Of a DNA stretch of 64,000 bases, positions 26,774 to 35,881 are shown in pieces (positions within the stretch are counted from its first letter, which is position 1; each line of letters begins with the position of its first letter). The notes below the pieces were generated by a model. That model ran no database searches and was not told the DNA's origin. It saw nothing but the letters and a program-made list of their open reading frames with translations. The position numbers and the translations under genes were made by a program. Source of the stretch: Peptoclostridium acidaminophilum DSM 3953 (GTDB lineage: Bacteria > Bacillota > Clostridia > Peptostreptococcales > Peptostreptococcaceae); NCBI RefSeq assembly GCF_000597865.1, contig NZ_CP007452.1, forward strand, positions 1,247,183 through 1,311,182, in the 5' to 3' direction.

Positions 26774-26820
26774 AAAATAAAGAGCCACCAGATATACATA
26801 ATCTGATAGCTCTTTATTTT
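26774..26820 (-). terminator. Terminator after glyA (minus strand)
   Basis: AAAATAAAGAGC / GCTCTTTATTTT stem with inner pairing. T-runs occur on both strands, so it may be bidirectional. Confidence 0.85.
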
Positions 26821-26833
26821 CATAAAAATTATT

Positions 26834-28078
26834 TTATTCAGGATAGCTAAGCGGGAACTGCGAGCCAAGCTCAGCCACTTTCTCTTTTATTGAATCCAAT
26901 ACAGCTTGATTGTCTATGTTGTCTGCTACATCGCCTATGAGATTGCCTATGATATGCATCTCATTTTCCTTCATGCCCTTTGTTGTCATCGCAGTAGCTC
27001 CTATCCTGACACCGCTGGTCACCATCGGCTTTTGCGGGTCGAATGGAATCTGGTTTTTGTTTACTGTTATGCCGACATAGTCAAGTGCCGTGTCAAGCAT
27101 CAGCCCTGTAAGATTCTTAGGTCGTACATCTACTAGCAGCAGATGGTTGTCGGTGCCGCCTGTCACAAGCCTGAAGCCTCTATCCTGAAGTACGTTGCCG
27201 AGAGCCTTCGCATTTCTTGTTACCTGGAGCATTGTGTTCTTGAAATCTTCGCCCATTGCGCGCTTGAATGTAAACGCCTTGGCAGCCATTACGTGCAGAT
27301 GTGCAGAGCCCATTGCTCCTGGGAATACTCCCTTGTCCAACGCTTTTGCGTGCTCGGCCCTGCAGAGTACGAAACCGCCTCTCGCTCCGCACAGAGTCTT
27401 AGTCGTTGTAGATGTGACAAAATCAGCGTGTGGTACCGGGCTTGGATGAAGTCCTGCTGCAACAAGACCTGCCACGTGAGCCATATCAACCATGAAATAT
27501 GCTCCTACAGACTTGGCTATAGATGCGATTCTTTCATAGTCTATGAATCTAGGGTATGCGCTGGCGCCAGTAACAATAAGCTTTGGACTGTGCTCCTTGG
27601 CTAGTTTTTCAATTTCATCATAGTCTATTTGCTCGGTTTCCATATTAACGCCGTATGAAATGAAGTTGTATATCTGTCCTGAAAAATTCACCTTGTGTCC
27701 ATGGGTTAGGTGTCCGCCCTGGTCCAGCCTCATCCCCAAAACAGTATCGCCGGGTTTTATTATGGACATATATACACTCTGATTGGCATTAGAACCGCCA
27801 AGAGGCTGAATATTTGCGTGCCCTGCGCCAAACAGCTCCTTTGCCCTTTCTATGCCAAGAGTCTCCATCTTGTCTATGAATTTGTATCCGCCATGGTATC
27901 TGTTTCCCGGGAATCCCTCCATAGTCTTGTTTGTGAGTATGCTTCCCTGAAGCTCTAGAATCTCTGCCGGCACAAAGCTTTCTGAGGCTATCATCTCGAC
28001 GCCTGTCTTCTGACGGCCAAACTCCTCCATGATTATGTCGTATAGTTCCCTATCGCTGTTTTTAACTGTTTTCATCAT
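26834..28078 (-). CDS. glyA: Serine hydroxymethyltransferase
   Basis: A PLP enzyme that interconverts serine and glycine with tetrahydrofolate. Length is 414 aa. The PLP lysine is in VTSTTTKTLCGARGG. Other landmarks are SESFVPAEILELQGS, GYPGNRYH-like GFPGNRYHGG, and MVDMAHVAGLVAAGLHPSPVPHADF. The start is at 28078 behind GGAGGGG (the next ATG codon is adjacent). It links one-carbon folate chemistry and glycine/serine metabolism. The pab genes at 55-57.8 kb supply the folate precursor. The two-component system upstream is on the same strand but is separated by its own terminator. Confidence 0.98.
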   Translation of the reverse strand: MMKTVKNSDRELYDIIMEEFGRQKTGVEMIASESFVPAEILELQGSILTNKTMEGFPGNRYHGGYKFIDKMETLGIERAKELFGAGHANIQPLGGSNANQSVYMSIIKPGDTVLGMRLDQGGHLTHGHKVNFSGQIYNFISYGVNMETEQIDYDEIEKLAKEHSPKLIVTGASAYPRFIDYERIASIAKSVGAYFMVDMAHVAGLVAAGLHPSPVPHADFVTSTTTKTLCGARGGFVLCRAEHAKALDKGVFPGAMGSAHLHVMAAKAFTFKRAMGEDFKNTMLQVTRNAKALGNVLQDRGFRLVTGGTDNHLLLVDVRPKNLTGLMLDTALDYVGITVNKNQIPFDPQKPMVTSGVRIGATAMTTKGMKENEMHIIGNLIGDVADNIDNQAVLDSIKEKVAELGSQFPLSYPE

Positions 28079-28221
28079 CTTTTACCCCTCCATTTTATAA
28101 ATTTCGACAAGAAAACGTATTCCTCGCCAGTCAACCTCTGGTAATATATATTACAATTATCCCATGAAAGGACATTAGTTTAAATTAACTGGATTGACTT
28201 GATATTGAACAAGTTTTACAT

Positions 28222-28249
28222 AAAAAAAATGACAGCCATTAGCTGTCAT
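28222..28249 (-). terminator. Terminator after the response-regulator gene
   Basis: On the minus strand, ATGACAGC / GCTGTCAT followed by a T-run. It separates the two-component operon from glyA. Confidence 0.9.
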
Positions 28250-28256
28250 CTGACTA

Positions 28257-28946
28257 TCATTTTTTAAACATGTTTGGCGTTACACCTGTATTCTTTTTGA
28301 ATACCCTGTAGAAATAGTTGAGATTATTGTAGCCGACTTCATATGCAACTTCCTTAATGGACAAATCCGTATCCTTTAGCAGCTCCTGGGCTTTTTTTAT
28401 TCTCAGATTATTGACGTAAGTTATGAAACTTACGGAATAATATTTCTTGAACATCCGCGCCACATAGCTCGCGCTTGTGTGAAACTTCTCCGCGCACTCT
28501 TTAAGCTCTATCTCCTCTTTATAGCTGTTGTTTATATACTCAAGGATGCTGTTGAAGAGTTGGTTGTCCGAATATCTATATCCGAGAACCCTCTGCATTG
28601 TCTCGAGAAACTGCTCAGGCTCTATTGGTTTAAGAAGTATGTCCTTTGCTCCCAGCCTCAAGGATGTCTGGGCATACTCAAAATGGCTGTATGCAGTGAT
28701 AATGATATAGTCAACAGCGGTGTCCTGAAATGATACGGCCTTTTCCATAACCTCTAGTCCATTTAATACGGGCATTCTTATATCCATGAAAACAATGTCT
28801 GGCTTTAACTGCTTAATTAAATTTAAGGCCTCGTCCCCGGCTGCGGCTTGTCCTACAACCTCTATGGGAAGCTCATACCTTTCAATCAAATATTTGACTA
28901 TGTCGATAGCCATTTCTTCGTCATCTGCAATAATTGCCCTTCTCAT
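28257..28946 (-). CDS. Response regulator with AraC-type DNA-binding domain
   Basis: A 229-aa YesN-like regulator. The receiver domain spans residues 1-120, with Asp8/Asp9, phosphoacceptor Asp55 (IVFMDIRMP) and Lys in the LLKPIEPEQF segment. The C-terminal AraC HTH_18 domain ends with EVGYNNLNYFYRVFKKNTGVTPNMFKK. It is the partner of the kinase gene immediately upstream (22-base gap, same strand). Target genes are not evident. Confidence 0.93.
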   Translation of the reverse strand: MRRAIIADDEEMAIDIVKYLIERYELPIEVVGQAAAGDEALNLIKQLKPDIVFMDIRMPVLNGLEVMEKAVSFQDTAVDYIIITAYSHFEYAQTSLRLGAKDILLKPIEPEQFLETMQRVLGYRYSDNQLFNSILEYINNSYKEEIELKECAEKFHTSASYVARMFKKYYSVSFITYVNNLRIKKAQELLKDTDLSIKEVAYEVGYNNLNYFYRVFKKNTGVTPNMFKK

Positions 28947-28968
28947 TTCAAACCCCCGTCAATAAATG

Positions 28969-30540
28969 CTAAGCTATGTGATCCGGCAAAACTATTCTCA
29001 CAGTAGTGCCACAGCCCTGCATGCTTTCTACAGCAAAATCGAAATTATCCTCGTATATGAGCTTAAGCTTTGAATAAACCATGGCAAGGCCCCTTAGTTC
29101 ATGACGCTCGAATTCGTTTATTCTTTGTCTTAAACTGGACAAAGCCTCTTCACTCATGCCTTCGCCATTGTCCCTTATTTCAATTTCCATATTGCCTTCC
29201 TTTATTATCCCTGATATGCTTATCCTCATGTTGTCTTTTGTGTTCTTGAAACCGTGTATAAAGCAGTTTTCAACTATAGGCTGCAGACAGTTGTAGGGCA
29301 TATTTTTATTCTTGATTTCCTCCGAGATATCAAAATCAACTTCAAGCCTGTCTCCATATCTGAGCATCTGAAGATTAATATAATTATGCAAATACTGCAT
29401 TTCGGCCTTAATCTGCACAAAGTAATTCTGGCTGCTGGCAGTATATCTTAACATTTTTGCCAGATCTATAATGGATTGATACGTTTTAAGCGAATGCTCC
29501 TTTATAGCCATTCCGGCAATCGCATTAAGTGTGTTGAAAAGGAAATGGTTGTTGATTTGTATGTTGAGCACCTGCTCCCTAGTTGACTTGAGCGATTCCT
29601 CAAGAGCCACTTCATGCTTTGCTATGTCTTGTATTCTCTCCTCTTTTTTGCTTAGCTCAACTTCTGTTTTTTTGAATACATAATAGTTTTCTACAGACTT
29701 GCTCAGTTTCTTAAGCTGCTGCATTACAGCCTTAAGTGTTCCCTTGGGGACAAGAGGCATAATGTCGCTCGAATTCGCGGAGGCTTCATCTGCAGAATTG
29801 TGTGAGTCGCTCAGGCTGGATGATGGCGTCCTTATGTGTCCTGCTTTAATTATCCCAATAGGCTTGCCTCCGAGCATTATAGGAACTAAAAAAACCGTCA
29901 GTCCATACGGGCATATATACGCCGACAAATCATTGTAGTGCGGCGGGCCATATTCGCCTTTAATTTCGTATACGGGGCAGATCACCTCATTTGCTTGGCT
30001 TGAGCATCTTGTTTTGCAAAACTCCGGATAGTCCCGCCCCTTTATTACAAGGCTGCCCTGATTGTCGAATATGGCAACCGGTATCCTCATAGGAGTTACT
30101 ATAGCTTCATATATATACATTATTTCATTTGTGATTTCGACCTTTTCATTATCAGCGCCGAGCTCCCATAGCGCTTTCGGTCCGCCTTTTGGCATAAGCA
30201 GATTTTGCTCGTGAAGCACGGGCATGGATATGACAAGCTCCCTTATGGGCTCATCACCTTCGTTTATTGTCTCGTGGGCGGAACCTGCATCAATGTGGTA
30301 AACCGAGCCTGGTTCTATGTCGCTTAATCCTTCGCCTATGTGCTGTATTCCTTTTCCCGCGAGCACATAAATCACCTGCTCGTTCCCATAGTGTATATGC
30401 CTCTCCTGGCGCTTGTGCGGCAGAATCGTAGTAAGAGCTATGTTCATGCTGCTTAGTGAGTTTCCTGATTCAGGCTCGTATATCCACTCAATATGTCCCC
30501 AGTCAAAATGCTGTATGCTGTTTTTTTCCAATGGAATCAC
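28969..30540 (-). CDS. Sensor histidine kinase with N-terminal cupin and PocR domains
   Basis: A 523-aa protein with no membrane segment visible, so probably a cytoplasmic sensor. Residues about 35-110 form a cupin (RHIHYGNEQVIYVLAGKG ... GSVYHIDAGSAHETIN; possible metal ligands H48, H50, H89). Residues about 135-240 resemble a PocR ligand-binding domain, with Cys175, Cys179, Cys188 and Cys210. A coiled linker (285-325) leads to a LytS/YesM-type His_kinase domain with phospho-His332 (NNHFLFNTLNA) and an HATPase domain (PIVENCFIHGF, DNGEGMS). The cupin-PocR-kinase fusion is unusual. The ligand is unknown, and the position beside glyA does not define it. Confidence 0.85.
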   Translation of the reverse strand: MIPLEKNSIQHFDWGHIEWIYEPESGNSLSSMNIALTTILPHKRQERHIHYGNEQVIYVLAGKGIQHIGEGLSDIEPGSVYHIDAGSAHETINEGDEPIRELVISMPVLHEQNLLMPKGGPKALWELGADNEKVEITNEIMYIYEAIVTPMRIPVAIFDNQGSLVIKGRDYPEFCKTRCSSQANEVICPVYEIKGEYGPPHYNDLSAYICPYGLTVFLVPIMLGGKPIGIIKAGHIRTPSSSLSDSHNSADEASANSSDIMPLVPKGTLKAVMQQLKKLSKSVENYYVFKKTEVELSKKEERIQDIAKHEVALEESLKSTREQVLNIQINNHFLFNTLNAIAGMAIKEHSLKTYQSIIDLAKMLRYTASSQNYFVQIKAEMQYLHNYINLQMLRYGDRLEVDFDISEEIKNKNMPYNCLQPIVENCFIHGFKNTKDNMRISISGIIKEGNMEIEIRDNGEGMSEEALSSLRQRINEFERHELRGLAMVYSKLKLIYEDNFDFAVESMQGCGTTVRIVLPDHIA

Positions 30541-30659
30541 CTCGATATTAACAATATATCACAAGCTAAGCAACAAGCTAAGCAAAATGACATATTTATG
30601 CTGCTGACATATAAAAAATAAGAATATTGAATTTCTGATTCCATCCACAAAATTAAAAC

Positions 30660-30700
30660 GACTGTATTCCAGGCAACCTACTATGCTCTGTAATACAGTC
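30660..30700 (-). terminator. Terminator after topB
   Basis: GACTGTATT / AATACAGTC stem across a 23-base loop. The T-rich tail is on the minus strand. Confidence 0.65.
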
Positions 30701-30726
30701 ATTTTTATTTCAATGGATTTATTGAT

Positions 30727-32919
30727 CTATTTCAGGTTCAATTTGGCAAGAGCCTCAGCCAATGCATCGTTCATGGGCTCTTCGCTTGATTTTTTTTGCT
30801 TCTGGAGATATTTGGACACCTCATGCTTTGAAAGGCCGCTTTTCTCCTTCTTTTTTCGCTCGTTGAATGTTGATAGCTTCTCCCTATGGCCGCAACTGCA
30901 GACGAATATCTGGCCATCCCCCTCGCCTCTTAGCTCAAGCTTCTTGTGGCAGACAGGGCATCTGGCATTTGTAGCCCTTGAAACGCTCTTTCTGCATCCG
31001 CAGTCCCTGTCCTGGCACACTAGCATCTTGCCCTTTTTGCCATTTACCTCCAGCATATACTTGCCGCACTCTGGGCATTTGTTTCTAGTCATGTTGTCGT
31101 GCTTGAACTGGTCCTGGCTGTTTTTGATGTCGCTAACAACTTCTTTTGCATAGCTTTTCATCTCATTTATGAATGCATCCTTTGTGAGCTGGCCTTTAGA
31201 TATAAGCCCTAGCTTTTGCTCCCACTGGGCAGTGAGCGTAGGAGATTTAAGCTCCTCTGGCACAAGCGAGAGCAGCTGTCTTCCCTTTGATGTTGTGAAA
31301 ATATCCTTTCCGCGCTTTTCGATGAGAAAACTGTTGAAGAGCTTCTCTATTATGTCGGCTCTTGTGGCAACAGTGCCTATACCGCCTGTTTCTCCTATGG
31401 TCTTTATCAAATCCTTGTTTTCGCCTGACATGTACTTTGACGGATTCTCCATGGCTGAGAGCAGGCTGCCTTCGTTAAATGGCGCCGGCGGCCTTGTCTC
31501 CCCCGAAGTAAGCTCAAGCCTTGATATTTTCAGCTTGTCTCCCTTGCTTACAGCAGGCAGTATCTGCTCCCTTATGTCATCGCTTGAATCCTCTTCATCA
31601 TCGAAATTGTTTTCATAAACCTCTTTCCAGCCGTATGATACGACCGTCTTTCCCCTGGCTATGAACATATCATTTCCTATCTTGGCTTTTATAGTAGTCT
31701 GCTCATATTCGAATGCGGGCGACAGGACTGCCAGGAATCTTTTTATGACAAGGTCGTATATCTTCCTCTCCTTGTCGCTTAGGGATGCAAAGCCCGCAGC
31801 TTGCTCCGTCGGGATTATTGCGTGGTGGTCAGAAACCTTGGAGTCGTCCACAAATGCCTTGCTCTGCCGTATAGGCGATCTGAGCAGCTTGGCCGCCACC
31901 TTTGAATATCTCCCTACGCCGCAGCCTCTGATCCTGTCCTTTAGAGTGTCCACTATATCGCTTGATATATATCTCGAGTCAGTCCTTGGATATGTCAAAA
32001 GCTTGTGGCTCTCATACAGCTTTTGCATTATGGAGAGCGTCTCCTTGGCGGAAAAGCCAAACAGCTTGTTGGCGTCCCTTTGAAGCTCTGTGAGGTCATA
32101 AAGCAGCGGAGCGGTCTTCTTTTTTAAGGCCTTCTCGAGAGAAGTGACAATGGCGTCTTTATTCCGTCCCGTGGAGATTATTTTGTCACAGGTATCCTTG
32201 CTGAAAGTCCTCGTGCTGTTGCTTTTTTCATCCTGCCATATAAGCTTCATCCCGTCGGAAATGGCGGTTATGCCGTAGTACTGCTTCGGCTTGAAGCTTC
32301 TTATCTCCTCTTCCTTTTGGGCAATAATAGCCAGCGTAGGTGTCTGAACTCTACCGCATGAAAGCTGAGCGTTGTATTTGCAGGTTAGCGCCCTTGTGGC
32401 GTTCATTCCGACAATCCAGTCGGCTTCCGACCTTGCTACCGCGCTCGCATATAGATTCTCGTACTCCTTGCCGGGCCTTAGCTTTTCAAAGCCCTCTTTT
32501 ATGGCCTTGTCTGTGACAGATGAAATCCAAAGACGCTTTATGGGTTTGCTGGCATGGGCCTTTTCGATTATCCACCTTGCAACAAGCTCGCCCTCTCTTC
32601 CGGCGTCTGTGGCAATTACTATCTCGCTTACATCCTTTCTGTTAAGCAGCGATTTTACAGTGCTGAACTGTTTGCCAGTTTCCCTTATCACTGCAAGCTT
32701 CATATGACCTGGAAGCATAGGCAGATCGTCTATCCTCCAGGTCTTGTACCTCTCGTCGTAGACCTCCGGGTCAGCCAGTGAGACAAGGTGTCCCAGAGCC
32801 CATGTAACTATATATTTGTCGCCTTCCATGTATCCGTTGTTTTTCCTGATGCAGTTCAAAACCCTCGCCAGGTCCCTTCCGACTGAAGGCTTCTCGGCAA
32901 GCACTAGTATTTTGCTCAT
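30727..32919 (-). CDS. topB: DNA topoisomerase III
   Basis: A type IA topoisomerase of 730 aa that decatenates DNA by single-strand passage. The N-terminal TOPRIM domain (ILVLAEKPSVGRDLARVL; DAGREGELVARWI) and the active-site tyrosine in LLTYPRTDSRYIS are present. The C terminus carries two zinc-ribbon-like Cys clusters (CPECGKYML...CQDRDCGC and CPVCHKK...CSCGH). Type IA topoisomerases are found both in core genomes and on mobile elements. This copy is followed by a recombinase-bounded accessory region. Confidence 0.95.
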   Translation of the reverse strand: MSKILVLAEKPSVGRDLARVLNCIRKNNGYMEGDKYIVTWALGHLVSLADPEVYDERYKTWRIDDLPMLPGHMKLAVIRETGKQFSTVKSLLNRKDVSEIVIATDAGREGELVARWIIEKAHASKPIKRLWISSVTDKAIKEGFEKLRPGKEYENLYASAVARSEADWIVGMNATRALTCKYNAQLSCGRVQTPTLAIIAQKEEEIRSFKPKQYYGITAISDGMKLIWQDEKSNSTRTFSKDTCDKIISTGRNKDAIVTSLEKALKKKTAPLLYDLTELQRDANKLFGFSAKETLSIMQKLYESHKLLTYPRTDSRYISSDIVDTLKDRIRGCGVGRYSKVAAKLLRSPIRQSKAFVDDSKVSDHHAIIPTEQAAGFASLSDKERKIYDLVIKRFLAVLSPAFEYEQTTIKAKIGNDMFIARGKTVVSYGWKEVYENNFDDEEDSSDDIREQILPAVSKGDKLKISRLELTSGETRPPAPFNEGSLLSAMENPSKYMSGENKDLIKTIGETGGIGTVATRADIIEKLFNSFLIEKRGKDIFTTSKGRQLLSLVPEELKSPTLTAQWEQKLGLISKGQLTKDAFINEMKSYAKEVVSDIKNSQDQFKHDNMTRNKCPECGKYMLEVNGKKGKMLVCQDRDCGCRKSVSRATNARCPVCHKKLELRGEGDGQIFVCSCGHREKLSTFNERKKKEKSGLSKHEVSKYLQKQKKSSEEPMNDALAEALAKLNLK

Positions 32920-33213
32920 AATAACAGTCCTCTCAGATTAGTATACATAATGTATGGTATCACATATTCACCTGGCAGGCCACTTTATATTTGCAGCGCC
33001 TTACATTCACTTAAAAGCAGATCATATGATGATATAATTAAATTCAGACACACTCCGACAGCATGTTGAAATTTGAATGTCCGCATATTTAAGGAAGAGT
33101 TGAACAGCATTAATGGATAGTATATTATTATATTATGGGTCGATAAGGATTATACTAATATTTCAAGTCATATTATGTGCTTTAAAAAAATTCGGAAATC
33201 GGGAGGCAATTCA

Positions 33214-34338
33214 ATGAAGAAAGGAATAGTCATACACAACAAGTCTGACAGGCCTGACAATATTGTTCTTCAGGAGAATCAGACAATAGAGAGATGCATT
33301 GAGATAGAAAACAGCCTGCCGGATTTTTTCAAGGAATACTTCCTTTTTCTTAAAAACTCCATAGGAATAAATACAAGGCTGGCATACCTTATAGATATTC
33401 ACTTTTTTTGCAGATATCTTATTGAGAATACAGACCTTACAGCGGCATCCGACGCTTCAGACATAACGGCAGAAGAATTCGAGCGATTAAAATCACGCGA
33501 TGTGAATTTCTTCCTGGGAGACTATTGCTCGAGATATTACAAGGAAACCCAGCATACAACGCAGATATTCGAAAACCACAACAGGGCTCTTGCAAGAAAG
33601 CGTTCCTCACTCTCCTCGCTCTTCAAGTTTCTCTACCGAAACGAACAAAAAAGCGAAAATATAGCGCCTGGCTTCAATCCAATAAAGCTTCCAAAGCCCC
33701 AGCCGGATGCGATAAAAAAGCTTGAGATAGACGAGGTTGCCAGAATGCTCGATTTGGCGGAAACGGGGAATGGCTTTACCGAAAATCAAAAGAAGTACTG
33801 GGAAAAGACAAAGCTCAGGGACAAGGCCATACTCCTCATGTTTGTAACATACGGCCTCAGGCTCAACGAGCTGCAGCAGCTAAACATATCCTCTTTCAAC
33901 TTTTCACGCGGTGAATTCAGGATATACCGCAAAAGGGCCAAGGAATCGCTAATGCCGCTCAACAAGACGGTCGAGGATGCCGTGTCCGACTACATAAAAA
34001 ACGAGCGTCCTCCTCAGGACAAGCTTCCAGACAGCGAAAGCGATGCGCTCTTCCTCTCGCTGCAAAGCAAGCGCATGACAGCCAAAGCCATAAGGGAACT
34101 TGTCAAGAAATATACTTCGATAGTTCTGGGAACGAGCGCAAAAAGCGGTTACAGCCCCCACAAGCTCAGAGCTACCGCGGCAAGCACTCTCATAGAATAC
34201 GGTTTTTCAATATATGACGTTCAGAATCTGCTTGACCACGACAATGTAACGACAACGCAAATATATGCAGCCCACAAGAAAAACGTCAAGCGTGAGATAA
34301 TCAAAAACTTCGAATGGTCTGAAGATATAAAAGAATAA
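33214..34338 (+). CDS. Tyrosine recombinase (XerS-like)
   Basis: A 374-aa phage-integrase-family recombinase. The N-terminal SAM-like core-binding domain spans about 30-150 (LPDFFKEYFLFLKNSIGINTRLAYLIDIHFFCRYL). In the catalytic domain, Arg is in TYGLRLNELQQL, Lys in YRKRAKESLMPL, the HxLR motif is HKLRATAAST, the second His is in LLDHDNVT, and the nucleophile Tyr in TTQIYAAH. Overall layout resembles XerS single-recombinase proteins of Firmicutes, which resolve chromosome dimers, but a mobile-element integrase is possible. The start at 33214 is behind GGGAGG (open frame begins at 33175). It marks the left edge of the accessory block. Confidence 0.85.
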   Translation: MKKGIVIHNKSDRPDNIVLQENQTIERCIEIENSLPDFFKEYFLFLKNSIGINTRLAYLIDIHFFCRYLIENTDLTAASDASDITAEEFERLKSRDVNFFLGDYCSRYYKETQHTTQIFENHNRALARKRSSLSSLFKFLYRNEQKSENIAPGFNPIKLPKPQPDAIKKLEIDEVARMLDLAETGNGFTENQKKYWEKTKLRDKAILLMFVTYGLRLNELQQLNISSFNFSRGEFRIYRKRAKESLMPLNKTVEDAVSDYIKNERPPQDKLPDSESDALFLSLQSKRMTAKAIRELVKKYTSIVLGTSAKSGYSPHKLRATAASTLIEYGFSIYDVQNLLDHDNVTTTQIYAAHKKNVKREIIKNFEWSEDIKE

Positions 34339-34401
34339 TCACGTATTTACCATAACTAGATTATGTCGACAAGCGGGCGGTTTTATTTAAAGGAGGACTT
34401 T

Positions 34402-34983
34402 ATGATTTCGATGAGTTCGAATGGGAATATAAAGCTTTGGACAGCACAATCCAAAATAGTTGTAGATACCATAGAAAGCAAGGGGATTTATCATGTAAAG
34501 AGAGAATTCATATTGAATAAATATCGGGAGATATCGAAGCTTTTTCTTGAACCCTATGACTGGTTCGTAGGTCGCGCCTCTAAAATAATCACGCCTCCTC
34601 CAGGCGCTGAATACGCCATATGGATGTATGCAAATCCCGGTATGATATCCAACTACGGTCCGGGAGATTATATAATAGAAGCAGAGGTTCCGCGTGACAA
34701 TGTGTTGATGCTTGATGAAGGCAAGTGGCTGCGCATTCTTAATCTCTCATATATACCACTGGACTCCAAAGACGAGGAAAGATTCAAAAATAGTATAAGG
34801 GAATATGGGCTCACACATGACTCGCAGGCCTATACAAGTAATTTCTATCCCGCACTAAAGCGTGAGATAACAAGAAGCTGGGACAGGCTTTTTGACGACT
34901 CCATTAAGCTCTCCGAATTCCGAATGGGCGCGCTCTGGGAGCTCAAAAGGGAATGGATAAAAGAAATAAGTGAGCCAAAATAG
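34402..34983 (+). CDS. DUF3841 domain protein, copy 1
   Basis: A 193-aa protein resembling the DUF3841 family, of unknown function. It shares its whole length with the convergent gene at 35041-35604: LWTxQ near the N terminus, PxPxGxExxxW in the middle, and the C-terminal block NFYPALKREITRSWDRLF...ALWELKREWIKEI. No signal peptide or membrane segment is visible. The start at 34402 is chosen for AAGGAGG upstream. It lies 63 bases after the recombinase gene on the same strand. Confidence 0.75.
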   Translation: MISMSSNGNIKLWTAQSKIVVDTIESKGIYHVKREFILNKYREISKLFLEPYDWFVGRASKIITPPPGAEYAIWMYANPGMISNYGPGDYIIEAEVPRDNVLMLDEGKWLRILNLSYIPLDSKDEERFKNSIREYGLTHDSQAYTSNFYPALKREITRSWDRLFDDSIKLSEFRMGALWELKREWIKEISEPK

Positions 34984-34988
34984 ACATG

Positions 34989-35034
34989 AAGCCTCTGTAA
35001 CTTGACTGCAAAGTCTTTTCAGAGGCTTTTTTTG
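34989..35034. terminator. Shared terminator between convergent DUF3841 genes
   Basis: AAGCCTCTG / CAGAGGCTT stem with a 7-T run on the + strand. Confidence 0.8.
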
Positions 35035-35040
35035 AATTGA

Positions 35041-35604
35041 TTATTCAGCTCTTGTAATATTTGTTATCCACTCTGATTTTATCTCCCAGAGCGTCGCCTG
35101 ATTTATATCGGAAAGCCTTATATCCTGGTCAAAAAGCCTTTCCCAGCTTTTTTCAACCTCCCTCTTTAAAAGAGGATAAAAATTGTTCATGTACATGAGC
35201 GTCTTGTTCCTGATGCCATAGCTCTCAAGCTTTTCGTCATATCTTCTGGCATCGTCCCTGTCCTTTGGTATATACCAGTAGTTGAGGATGTAATCCCACT
35301 TGGCGGAGTCCATTATTATTACATCCGCACTGTCCACTTCAAGTTCAAGCACAACCTGGCCTTCTATAACTCCAAGCGAAAATTCCTTATCAACAGATGC
35401 CCACACCGGAAATTCCACGCCTTCGGGCTTTGGCACTACAGCGCCGGCAGACCTGGAATACCATCTATAGACATGCAAATAAACGTCTGAGCAGCTATCG
35501 AATTTTTCTATGATGTGTTCCTGCTTTACTCTGTAAAAACCTCTTGTTTCAATATCTTTTAAGACTCTCTCATCCTGCCTGGTCCAAAGTTTCAGCTTGC
35601 CCAT
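35041..35604 (-). CDS. DUF3841 domain protein, copy 2
   Basis: A 187-aa paralogue of the gene at 34402, in convergent orientation with only the terminator between them. Conserved blocks include LKLWTRQDERVLKDIETRGFYRVKQEHI, the P-x-P-x-G-V-E-F-P-V-W segment, and NFYPLLKREVEKSWERLF...ATLWEIKSEWITNI. The start at 35604 is an ATG preceded by GAGGTGA. The divergence suggests an old duplication. Function is unknown. Confidence 0.75.
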   Translation of the reverse strand: MGKLKLWTRQDERVLKDIETRGFYRVKQEHIIEKFDSCSDVYLHVYRWYSRSAGAVVPKPEGVEFPVWASVDKEFSLGVIEGQVVLELEVDSADVIIMDSAKWDYILNYWYIPKDRDDARRYDEKLESYGIRNKTLMYMNNFYPLLKREVEKSWERLFDQDIRLSDINQATLWEIKSEWITNITRAE

Positions 35605-35881
35605 GATTTCACCTCACAGTTATATTGTAATCGTTCTTTATAATATTATGATATCATAACTAAGCGCTAATTTGCACCATGATTAAGTTTGTGTTGAGGT
35701 ATTTTCGATTTGTGTTAAAATTATAGGGGTATTTATTATAAGGCAGCTAACTGGAAGTCCAGCTAAGAAATGTCTACAGTTAAATTTAAAAATGCTTGAT
35801 ATTTCTTCAGATAAAAAAGAGTAACTTTAATAAGCCTTTTGAGCATATCTCAAAAAGTGAAAAATCAGACCATGGATTTAC

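Noticed and set aside
28079-28221. Riboswitch in front of glyA
   Set aside because: The gap holds only AT-rich sequence and the glyA ribosome-binding site. No conserved aptamer pattern was seen.
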